Below are positions 24,799-32,660 of a stretch of 64,000 bases of DNA, one piece after another. A model generated the notes under the pieces. That model did not search any database and was not told the origin of the DNA. It saw only the letters and a program-made list of their open reading frames with translations. Both the position numbers and the translations under genes were made by a program. The DNA is taken from contig NZ_CP108055.1 of the NCBI RefSeq assembly GCF_036174265.1, positions 434,001 through 498,000 of the forward strand, written 5' to 3'. Within the stretch, counting starts at the first letter, position 1. Each line of letters starts with the position of its first letter. The stretch comes from Streptomyces sp. NBC_00285 (lineage in GTDB: Bacteria; Actinomycetota; Actinomycetes; Streptomycetales; Streptomycetaceae).

Positions 24799-27252
24799 AT
24801 GGAGCGGCGTGCCGTCGACAACCGGGGTGGGCATTCCACCCGAGTCGTCGCAGGCGAGGCGCTGACTCCACGCGCCACCATCGACGACAGCGGCACGGTG
24901 ACCGGGTGGAGCACCGGTGCCGAACACCTGCTCGGGTACACGTCAGCACAGATCCTGGGCCGTCCGGCGACTTCGTTGCTCGCCGAGGTGCCCACGACAA
25001 GCGGTCCCCCGTCCTTCCTGGAGTTGCCGAGGTGGCACGGCCCGCTCGCGCTCCGGCACCGGGATGGCCACTCCTTCAAGGTCACGGTCCTCGCGCATCG
25101 GCGGATGACGGACGACGGGGCCGGCGACTGGCTCCTTGTCTCCGCCGGGCCGGGGACCGAGCCCCGGCCCGAGGACGACCTGCTCATGCGGCAGTGCCTG
25201 CTGCAGTCCCCGTCCTGCGCCACCTCGGTGTACGACACCGATCTGCGCTACCGCGGGTCCAACTGGACCGCAGAGAGTGCACTGGGGCTGAGTGAGGACG
25301 AACTGCGCGGGCTGCGGATGACGGACGTGCTCCCCACACCCCTGTCGGAGGATGTCGAGCGGCGGATGCGGGTGGCCCTGGAGACCGGTGAGCCGCAGTA
25401 CGTGGAGAACCACGCGCGGGCCCCCGGCGAGACCCGTGAGCACGCCTGGTCGGTCCACATGTACCGGGTGGAGGCCCCGGACGGTCGCGTCCTGGGTGTG
25501 GCCGCCACCGGGCACGACATCACGGAGCAGTACTGGGCCCGTAAGCGCCTCCAGCTGATCGCTGAGGCCAGCACCCGGATCGGCAGCACGCTCGACGTGG
25601 CCCGAACGGCGCAGGAACTGGCGGACGTGGCGGTCCCGGAACTCGCCGACTTCCTCAGCGTCGACCTGCTGGTGTCCCTGGACGACGTGCCCGAGCAGCC
25701 CTGGGGAGGGCTGGCGGCGGGTGGCTCGCTCGCCCTGCGCCGCATCGCCCACCAGTCCGTGCTGCCGGGAACCCCCGAGGCGGTCATCGCACCGGGTGAG
25801 GTGGACGACTATCCGGAGGGCTCCCCGCCGGCGCAGAGCGTGCAGTCAGGACGCTCCGTGCTGTACCAGGTGGCCGACCCCTTGATCGCCGACTGGGTCG
25901 CCAAGGACCCGATCCGGTCTTCCCGGGTCCGCGACTTCGGTTTCCACTCGGCGATGACCGTGCCCCTGTCTGCACGCGGGGCCACCTTGGGTGTCGTCGT
26001 CTTCGCCCGTCACCAGCACCCGGACCCGTTCCGGGAGGACGACCTGGTGCTGGCCGAGGAACTGGCGGCCCGGGCGGCAGTCTGTATCGACAACGCCCGT
26101 CGCTACACCCAGGAACGAGATACGGCGGTCACCCTGCAGCGCAGCCTGCTGCCGCAGCGGCTGCCCGAGCAGGCCGCGGTGGAGTTCGCCTCCCGCTACC
26201 TCCCGGCCGGTGGCCGGGCCGGGGTGGGTGGGGACTGGTTCGACGTGATCCCGCTGTCCGGTGCCAGGGTGGCGCTGGTCGTGGGCGACGTCGTGGGCCA
26301 CGGCATCCACGCCTCCGCGACCATGGGACGACTGCGTACGGCCGTACGGACCCTCGCCGACATGGACCTGCCTCCCGACGAACTCCTCACCCACCTCGAT
26401 GATTTGGTGGGCCGCCTGGCCACGGAGGCCGAAGGCACGGGCCCGGCCACGGGAGACGGAGAGACCGCGGGAGACGTCGGGGCGACCTGTCTGTACGCCG
26501 TGTACGATCCCGTCTCCCGCCGCTGCACACTCGCCCGGGCCGGGCATCCACTGCCGGCCGTCGTGAGCCCGGACGGCACCGTGGAACTGCTCGACCTGCC
26601 GACGGGACCTCCACTGGGCCTGGGCGGACTGCCCTTCGAATCGATGGAGATCGAACTGCCGGAAGGCGGTCTGCTCGTCCTCTACACCGACGGTCTGATC
26701 GAGAGTCGTGGCCAGGATATCGACGTCGGCATCTCCCGTTTGTGCCGGGCCCTTGCCGCACCGGCGGTCTCCCTGGACGCGCTGTGCGACACGGTTCTCC
26801 GTGATCTGCTTTCCGAACGGCCCGCCGACGACGTGGCCCTGCTCGTCGCCCGTACCCGCGCGCTCAAGGCCGACCGGGTTGCCGCCTGGGACGTGGCACC
26901 CGATCCGGCCGCTGTCGCCGGGGCCCGCAAGAACGCCCTCGGCCAGCTGGAGGCATGGGGTCTGACGGATGCCGCGTTCGTCACCGAGTTGATCGTCTCT
27001 GAACTGGTCACCAATGCCATCCGGTACGGAGAGCCGCCCGTCCAACTGCGTCTCATCCACGACCGGAACCTCATCTGCGAGGTCTCGGACGCCAGCAACA
27101 CGGCACCCCACATGCGCCGTGCCCGCACCTACGACGAAGGCGGCCGCGGGCTGCTCCTGGTCGCTCAGCTCACCCAACGCTGGGGTACGCGCCCCACGGA
27201 TACAGGCAAGACGATCTGGGCGGAACAGAGCATCGAACAGAACGCCGACTGA
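24799..27252 (+). CDS. PAS-GAF-SpoIIE phosphatase with C-terminal HATPase (anti-sigma-type) domain
   Basis: 817 residues, cytoplasmic. Order: two PAS-like domains (about 25-110 and 135-240, the second with YDTDLRYRGSNWTAESALGL), a GAF domain (about 255-430), a SpoIIE/PP2C phosphatase domain (about 445-665, with GGDWFDVIPLSG, VGDVVGHGIHAS and YTDGLIESRG as metal sites), and an RsbW-like HATPase domain (about 690-810, with ELVTNAIRYGEPP and EGGRGLLLVAQ). Such proteins combine the phosphatase and kinase arms of anti-anti-sigma switches and respond to a ligand or redox signal. No partner antagonist gene is adjacent. Confidence 0.92.
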   Translation: MERRAVDNRGGHSTRVVAGEALTPRATIDDSGTVTGWSTGAEHLLGYTSAQILGRPATSLLAEVPTTSGPPSFLELPRWHGPLALRHRDGHSFKVTVLAHRRMTDDGAGDWLLVSAGPGTEPRPEDDLLMRQCLLQSPSCATSVYDTDLRYRGSNWTAESALGLSEDELRGLRMTDVLPTPLSEDVERRMRVALETGEPQYVENHARAPGETREHAWSVHMYRVEAPDGRVLGVAATGHDITEQYWARKRLQLIAEASTRIGSTLDVARTAQELADVAVPELADFLSVDLLVSLDDVPEQPWGGLAAGGSLALRRIAHQSVLPGTPEAVIAPGEVDDYPEGSPPAQSVQSGRSVLYQVADPLIADWVAKDPIRSSRVRDFGFHSAMTVPLSARGATLGVVVFARHQHPDPFREDDLVLAEELAARAAVCIDNARRYTQERDTAVTLQRSLLPQRLPEQAAVEFASRYLPAGGRAGVGGDWFDVIPLSGARVALVVGDVVGHGIHASATMGRLRTAVRTLADMDLPPDELLTHLDDLVGRLATEAEGTGPATGDGETAGDVGATCLYAVYDPVSRRCTLARAGHPLPAVVSPDGTVELLDLPTGPPLGLGGLPFESMEIELPEGGLLVLYTDGLIESRGQDIDVGISRLCRALAAPAVSLDALCDTVLRDLLSERPADDVALLVARTRALKADRVAAWDVAPDPAAVAGARKNALGQLEAWGLTDAAFVTELIVSELVTNAIRYGEPPVQLRLIHDRNLICEVSDASNTAPHMRRARTYDEGGRGLLLVAQLTQRWGTRPTDTGKTIWAEQSIEQNAD

Positions 27253-27885
27253 TCACGCACAACCCCCCAGGGGCACCGCAGGCGGGCTTGCGCGGGCGCG
27301 CAGCCAGGTGCCGAGCTGGACGATCAGGGCGAGGGTCACGACTGCGCCGTCCAAGGTGTGCTGCTCGGCTTGACGGTGCACGCTCGCCGTGAAGGCGGGG
27401 CCAGGTCGATGCCGCGGGGTCGGTCGCCCGGCCTTCCCGACCCGAAGGCGTTGGACGCTCGCGGGCGGTGTCACGGGCGGCATCGCGGCGAGCAGGTCCA
27501 CGCAATGCACGCCGGTCCCGGAGCGGCGCCGCCTGCCGCGGACCGATCGAGTGCAGAGCGTCGACGGGCAGCGGTGCGAGCTCACTTCTGGTGCCGGGGC
27601 CGCTGTCGGGTCCGTCCAAGGGCGGCGCCTCCGGCTGGAACCTGCCGTTCGGGCCATCCCGGTGGCGCGGGGTCCGGCGCACACATCTGCGGCGTTGCCG
27701 TCTGGTTGCCGCTGGTCCGCATGGACGCCCTCCTCAGCCCCGCACCTGCCACACACCGGAGCCCGCTCCGGTCGGCCACGAGGGACCCCACCTCACAGCC
27801 GGGCTGATCCAGGGCAGCGCCGCAGAGCTTGACCGATGAGTTTTCGGCGATCGTGCCGTCTACCCGTCGACGAAGGGAGCGCACC
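27253..27885. other. Intergenic region, no supported gene
   Basis: About 630 bases with only Arg/Pro/Ala-rich shadow frames. A minus-strand stretch near 27253-27345 (VVTLALIVQLGTWLRA) could be the end of a decayed membrane protein, but nothing else supports it. GC-rich throughout; no RNA gene or terminator recognised. Confidence 0.35.
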
Positions 27886-28494
27886 ATGCGCAAGATCATC
27901 GTTTGTACGTTCCTCACGCTGGACGGCGTCATGCAGGCACCGGGCGGCCCGGACGAGGACGCCCAGAGCGGCTTCGAGCACGGCGGCTGGCAGAAACCGG
28001 TGGACGACGACGAGGTCGGCGCGGCCATCGCCGGCTGGTACGAGGACTCCGACGCCATGCTGCTCGGCCGCAAGACGTACGACATCTTCGCGTCGTACTG
28101 GCCGACCGCCGATCCCGGCAACCCGTTCACCGGGCGGATGAACAGCATGGACAAGTACGTGGCGTCCCGGACTCTGACGTCCGTCGAGTGGGAGAACTCC
28201 ACTCTGTTGGAGGGCGACGTCGCCGATGCCGTACGCGAGCTGAAGGCGTCCGACGGCGGCAACATCAACGTCGTCGGCAGCGGCGACCTCGCCCAGACCC
28301 TCATGCGGCACGGCCTCGTCGACGAGTACCGGCTGACCATCCATCCGGTGATCATCGGCACCGGCAAGCGACTGTTCGCCGACGGAGCGATCCCCACAGC
28401 GCTGGAGCCGGTCAGCGTCTCGACGACGAAGGGCGGCACCGTCGTCGGCGTCTACCGGACGAGCGGCAAGCCCAGCTACGACAGCTACTCGTAA
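27886..28494 (+). CDS. Dihydrofolate reductase-like protein (RibD C-terminal domain family)
   Basis: 202 residues beginning MRKIIVCTFLTLDGVMQAPG, with MLLGRKTYDIFASYWP, NINVVGSGDLAQTLMRHGLV and HPVIIGTGKRLF, all characteristic of the RibD_C/YyaP group. These are NADPH-binding reductases related to bacterial DHFR; most members have no assigned substrate. ATG 27886 has GAAGGGAG upstream; the longer frame from 27829 is not needed. It is a single-gene unit. Confidence 0.92.
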   Translation: MRKIIVCTFLTLDGVMQAPGGPDEDAQSGFEHGGWQKPVDDDEVGAAIAGWYEDSDAMLLGRKTYDIFASYWPTADPGNPFTGRMNSMDKYVASRTLTSVEWENSTLLEGDVADAVRELKASDGGNINVVGSGDLAQTLMRHGLVDEYRLTIHPVIIGTGKRLFADGAIPTALEPVSVSTTKGGTVVGVYRTSGKPSYDSYS

Positions 28495-29315
28495 GGACTC
28501 CGCGCGACCGACCAGCTTCCTGACACTGACCGGTCGGCACGCACGACCAGATCCAGGACGTCGTCCACCCGGACCGGGCCTACCCGGTCGGGTGAAGACG
28601 CCGAGATCAGAGAACCTCTGCGGGAGCCGGCGCGTGGTCCCAGGCGTGCGTCAGATCCATGACGCGCAGGTGGCCGTGCCCGGCCCGGCCGTGGTGAAGG
28701 TCGCTGCCACCGATGACAAGACGGCCTTCGCAGTTCAGAACTGCTTGCCGTGATGTGCGCGCCATCAGGCCGTACGACAATGAGGCAGGTGCGCCCGGCG
28801 TACGGCTGCGCTGTCCCACCGCCCGGTGCCTGGAGTCAGGCTCTTTGGCGCAGGCCAAGTGGCAACCCGACCCGGCCTCGACCGACTGCCGAGGACACCG
28901 ACACCGACACCAGCGACAGGGTCGGTGCCTCCGGTGGCGTGATCGCGCAACGTCCGCGGCTTGAATCCGTCAGCGAGGGCAGGGCGATACGCCTCCAGTT
29001 CTGACGGCACACACGGCCAGAGGTTCGCCTCAGCATCGGCCATCCCCGCTGGGAGCAGGACAGCCCTGGGGACGCGCCGCGGACCGACTGAGCGAAGATC
29101 CACCCCCGCCGGCCGGCTTCTGCCACCTAGCACTCAGTTGGCGCCACCAGTGCTGCCGTTGCGGATCATCCGGCTCCACCGGCGCATTTGGCAGCGCCGA
29201 GAAGGCTCCGGCCTTTGCGTGCCAACCACCGAACACGGCACGCAACATCGGATGGGGATCGTGCGGCGCGGGGCCCCTCGAAGAGGTCATTTCGTTCTCC
29301 TCAGCCTGTCCCGTT
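28495..29315. other. Long gap with possible decayed minus-strand gene
   Basis: No intact gene. On the minus strand there are coding-like pieces in different frames: MTSSRGPAPHDPHPMLRAVF with GGWHAKAGAFSALPNAPVEP near 29130-29290, ANLWPCVPSELEAYRPALAD near 29000, and CEGRLVIGGSDLHHGRAGHG near 28700. They may be one or two eroded genes; the families are not recognised. Confidence 0.35.
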
Positions 29316-29337
29316 ACCGTTAACGTGACCGTTAACG
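29316..29337. promoter_or_regulatory. Tandem LacI-type operators
   Basis: ACCGTTAACG occurs twice (29316-29325 and 29328-29337), 12 bases apart; each contains the palindrome CGTTAACG. It lies upstream of the LacI-family gene and is a natural autoregulatory site, with the two copies on nearly the same DNA face. Confidence 0.6.
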
Positions 29338-29492
29338 AGATTGTGGCTCATGGACCTGGACGAGGTCAACGCCCCCGGCCGGACGGCTCACGATGCGCCG
29401 CCGGCACCCCAGGGCTGCCCTATCGGGCGGGCGGTGGGGCGACTGGCCTGCGAACCTGGTTGACTTGGGCACAGGGCGGCACAGAAACAGAA

Positions 29493-30533
29493 GTGAGTGG
29501 GCAAGTGGCCGGACAGCGGGCAACGGAAGACCAGCCGGTACCAGGCGCGCGGGCCGTCAAGCGCGTCACGCTCCGAGACGTGGCTCAGGCGGCAGGCGTG
29601 TCCCACCAGACCGTCTCCCGGGCAATCAACGGCAAGGGGGAGATCGATCCGGCGACGCAGCGCCGCGTGCTCGATGTGGCAAAGCAGCTGCGGTACCGGC
29701 CCAGCAGGTTCGGCCGGGGTCTGAACCGTCCGGACGTCGTATCTGTCGGCCTCATCGTGCCCGACGTGGTCAACCCCTTCTTCCCGGAATTCGTGGCAGG
29801 AGTGATCGCCGCGGCGGACGAACGCGACTGGCAGGTCCTCGTGGCCAGCGCCGAGAACGACCGGTCCCGGGAACTGGCTCTGGTCCGCTCACTCGGCCAG
29901 CAGGTCGACGCTCTTGTCGGCTACATCAGCCATCCCGATGCGGAACTCGAGCCGTACGTGGAAACCATGCCGCTCGTCGTGGTCGACCGGGGCCTGGAAT
30001 CGTCGAACCACGCATTGGTCCACATCGACACCGAGGCCGGAATCCGGGCCGGGATGCAGCACCTCATCGACCGCGGGCACCGCCGGATCGGCCTGATCGA
30101 CTGCGAGTGCCTGAGCGCTCCGCTGGTCCGTCGCCGTACCTTCCTCGAAGTCGCCGGCGACCATGCGCTGCCCGTCGATGAGGGCTGGATCGTCATGGGT
30201 GAGCAGTCACCGGCCGGCGGCGCCGCAGCATTCGAGGCTCTGCACGCGGCGCGCCCGGACCTCACCGCAGTGATCGCCTTCAATGACCTGGTCGCGATCG
30301 GCGCTTTGCGGGCCGCCCGCCGGATCGGCGTCGAGGTGCCGGGAGACTGCGCACTGGTCGGCTACGACGGGCTGAGCATCGTCGATCTCATCGACCCCCC
30401 GCTGACCACCCTCCACCTCGACAAGCGCCGTCTGGGCGAATTGGCCATCCACCAGGTCGGCCAACTCCTCGCAGGCGAGCTGCCACCCCCTATCGTCCTG
30501 ACACCCACCCTGCAGGTCCGCGACACAACCTGA
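29493..30533 (+). CDS. LacI-family transcriptional regulator
   Basis: About 346 residues. The DNA-binding helix-turn-helix and hinge are RVTLRDVAQAAGVSHQTVSR followed by AINGKGEIDPATQRRVLDVA. The ligand domain begins VGLIVPDVVNPFFPEFVAG and includes DRGHRRIGLID, VIAFNDLVAIGALRAARR and GYDGLSIVDLIDPPLTT. The frame is open further upstream to 29325 but that part is Gly/Arg-rich; I prefer GTG 29493, with another GTG at 29508 possible. The ligand is probably a sugar, but no sugar gene is immediately adjacent. Confidence 0.88.
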   Translation: MSGQVAGQRATEDQPVPGARAVKRVTLRDVAQAAGVSHQTVSRAINGKGEIDPATQRRVLDVAKQLRYRPSRFGRGLNRPDVVSVGLIVPDVVNPFFPEFVAGVIAAADERDWQVLVASAENDRSRELALVRSLGQQVDALVGYISHPDAELEPYVETMPLVVVDRGLESSNHALVHIDTEAGIRAGMQHLIDRGHRRIGLIDCECLSAPLVRRRTFLEVAGDHALPVDEGWIVMGEQSPAGGAAAFEALHAARPDLTAVIAFNDLVAIGALRAARRIGVEVPGDCALVGYDGLSIVDLIDPPLTTLHLDKRRLGELAIHQVGQLLAGELPPPIVLTPTLQVRDTT

Positions 30534-30781
30534 CCCACCCCTGCGTTGACGCGGGGCTCCGACTCCGATGTCGCCGCCCGTCCGGACGCGCCCCTTGGGA
30601 GTGGGACACGCAGCAGCACGATCACGCCGATGCCCTCTGGTCGGATACGGTCCGGCGTGGCGCCGCTCACCCCGTCCTCCCCATGGATGCCGCCCGGAGC
30701 CGGCTGACCATACCGCTGACACGGCCTCACCCCCCGTGGCAGGGTGCGGTGATCGAATGTGGATGGACGGAGGGGTCTTCT

Positions 30782-31354
30782 GTGGAAGCACAGGTGTGGG
30801 ACGCGCTGGTCAACGTGGCGAAGAGCGCGTATGCCGCCGGGCTGGGCGAGGGCGAGGTGCCGCGCCCGCTCATCATGCCGCTGGTGCGTGGCGAGTTGGT
30901 CGGGATGATCTGGGCTCGCCCGCTGAAGGTCGGCCAGGACGCGCTCACGGGGATCGTGGAACTCGCGAACATCGCCTCGGCCGCCGACGCGGACGAGGTC
31001 GTCCTCGTCTGGGAGACCTACGACGTCGCCACCGCCTGCGAGCTGCCTGTTGTCGGCCCGGCGCCGTGCCTGAACATGGTGCTCGCGACGCGTGACGGGC
31101 ACGTTCTGCACCAGTTCCCCTACACCGAGCAGCTCCAGCAGCATGGCCCCGAGGGCCGGGCATCGGTCACCCCCGACTGGAGTCCGGCCTCCGCGCCACA
31201 GCCCGGCGGCGAACTGATGCCGCCGATCCAGGCCGCGGTGAACTTCTCCTTCATCCCGCTTGAGTTGGACCACCCTTCCCCGTTCGGCGTCACCGTCGTG
31301 CTGATGGAAGAGGACGGCTACCGGGTGCGCCTCACCGAAGCGTTCGCCGGCTGA
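30782..31354 (+). CDS. Hypothetical protein
   Basis: 190 residues, cytoplasmic, no recognised domain. It has a hydrophobic beta-rich core (LIMPLVRGELVGMIWARPL, DEVVLVWETYDVATACELPV, PLELDHPSPFGVTVVLMEED). The GTG at 30782 is chosen for its GGAGGGG six bases upstream; longer upstream frames are weak. Codon usage is normal for the region, so it is very likely real. Function unknown. Confidence 0.75.
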   Translation: MEAQVWDALVNVAKSAYAAGLGEGEVPRPLIMPLVRGELVGMIWARPLKVGQDALTGIVELANIASAADADEVVLVWETYDVATACELPVVGPAPCLNMVLATRDGHVLHQFPYTEQLQQHGPEGRASVTPDWSPASAPQPGGELMPPIQAAVNFSFIPLELDHPSPFGVTVVLMEEDGYRVRLTEAFAG

Positions 31355-31483
31355 TCCTGGATGGCACCCCGGGACAGCCAAGGCCCTCGCTCGCACCATC
31401 AGTGACGAGGCCGGGCCACCCGCACCGGGTCGTCGCCGCTCTGGAAGAGGATTTCGGCATGCAGATACCTGTGGAGCTACAGA

Positions 31484-31517
31484 GGGCTGGTCTTCTCCCG
31501 GAGGAGAAGACCGGCCC
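31484..31517. terminator. Bidirectional terminator between convergent genes
   Basis: A 15-bp stem (31484-31498 with 31503-31517), one G-T wobble, and loop CGGA; arms GGGCTGGTCTTCTCC and GGAGAAGACCGGCCC. It stands between the plus-strand hypothetical gene and the minus-strand secreted protein gene. Confidence 0.85.
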
Positions 31518-31544
31518 CCTACGCCGAGCGGACGGGATCAGGGA

Positions 31545-32069
31545 TCAGCTCAGGCCGAGGTTCGACAGTGCGGTCGTCCAGTCCGTGACGATCGCGTCCT
31601 GAGCGTCGGCGAGGGTGACGGTGCCGGCGCAGACGGCCTTCTTGAGCTTGTTCTCGACGGTGTCCTTGTTGGCGGCGGTCTTGGTGCCGTACTCCGGTTC
31701 GGGCCAGAGGTTGAGTTCGCTCTTGGGGGCACCGCCGAGTTCGAGGGGGACGAAGTGGTCCTCCTCGTAGTCCGAGGTGCTGGTGTCCGTGTAGCCGTAT
31801 GCGACGATCTGCTTCTTTTTCAGCGCGGTGGTGTACGAGCTGGAGGGACGGACAGTCGCGGTCCATCCGGAGACGCAGATGGTGGAGCCGATGGTGGACT
31901 GCGTGACGTCCGGGTTGAAGTCGCCGGGCTGGCAGCTGGGATCGGGGAGGGGGAGGTAGTCCTGGCTGCAGCCCTGCGCGTGCGCGGTGCCGGCTGCGAC
32001 GGTGAGGCCGGCGGCAGCGAGGGCGAGGGAGGAAAAAGCGGTGACCAGCGAGCGGGATATTCGGGGCAT
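31545..32069 (-). CDS. Small secreted HNH-like protein
   Basis: 174 residues with a Sec signal peptide (SLALAAAGLTVAAGTAHA). The mature part has four Cys in the first 50 residues and a segment EEDHFVPLELGGAP, then LNLWPEPEYGTKTAANKD and VENKLKKAVCAGTVTLADAQ. The DH...ELGG...NLW pattern resembles a beta-beta-alpha metal (HNH) finger, so an extracellular nuclease is possible but not shown. ATG 32069 has GGGAG seven bases upstream. Apart from the facing terminator it stands alone. Confidence 0.75.
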   Translation of the reverse strand: MPRISRSLVTAFSSLALAAAGLTVAAGTAHAQGCSQDYLPLPDPSCQPGDFNPDVTQSTIGSTICVSGWTATVRPSSSYTTALKKKQIVAYGYTDTSTSDYEEDHFVPLELGGAPKSELNLWPEPEYGTKTAANKDTVENKLKKAVCAGTVTLADAQDAIVTDWTTALSNLGLS

Positions 32070-32604
32070 GGGGGCTCTCCCGGAGCGGTGCCCGGCAGGA
32101 ATTCCGGGCGGTCGCGAGCATGACAACACCGGGAACATCTATGCGGGTAGAGCCGTTTGCCGTTCACGGAGATTCCTTTGTTGAATGTTTGATTACGGCG
32201 GGGTCGACGGAGAGCAGGTCATGGCCCTGGCTTGGTTGTCGGCATCGCGCGCCAGGCCCGCCAACGGCCCCCTTCGTCACGTCAGTTCCAATGACCGCAC
32301 GGACGCCGTGCAGTCGCCTCCGGCTGCCCCTCAGGCTGTCCGCCGGCGCAGGCGACGCGACGGGGCCGAACACGTCGGACCCCTGCGACCGCTTCTTGTG
32401 GGCTCGGTCGTGCGCTGCGCCGAGGTGACCCGGTTTGCGGCGGCCGTAGATGACGGCGTGGTCGTCCTGATGCAAACCGCGAAGGCATCCCGACGTACCG
32501 CTCTCCGAATCGCGCAGACGGCTGAGACATCCCATCAGCTGCCCTCACCCAACAACCCTCCAGCCATCCGACCTCTGATCCAACTTTTTTGCGCGCACTC
32601 CCCA
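32070..32604. other. Intergenic region, no supported gene
   Basis: About 535 bases. Frames on both strands are present, including a plus frame 32185-32664 and a minus frame 32164-32535, but neither shows a recognised product or good start. It includes the promoter of the secreted HNH-like gene near 32070-32180 and a less GC-rich right end leading to the fucosidase promoter. Confidence 0.35.
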
Positions 32605-32655
32605 TTGACACCCCCTCACACCTCCCCAATCATCAAGACATCCGATGATTGGGAG
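32605..32655 (+). promoter_or_regulatory. Promoter with palindrome covering -10 and ribosome-binding site of the fucosidase gene
   Basis: TTGACA at 32605-32610 is followed 17 bases later by AATCAT. A perfect 10-bp inverted repeat CCCAATCATC / GATGATTGGG (32625-32634 and 32644-32653, nine-base spacer) overlaps this -10 and includes the GGG of the GGGAG site before ATG 32661. It could be a repressor operator or an RNA hairpin that hides the ribosome-binding site. Confidence 0.65.
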
Positions 32656-32660
32656 CCGCC

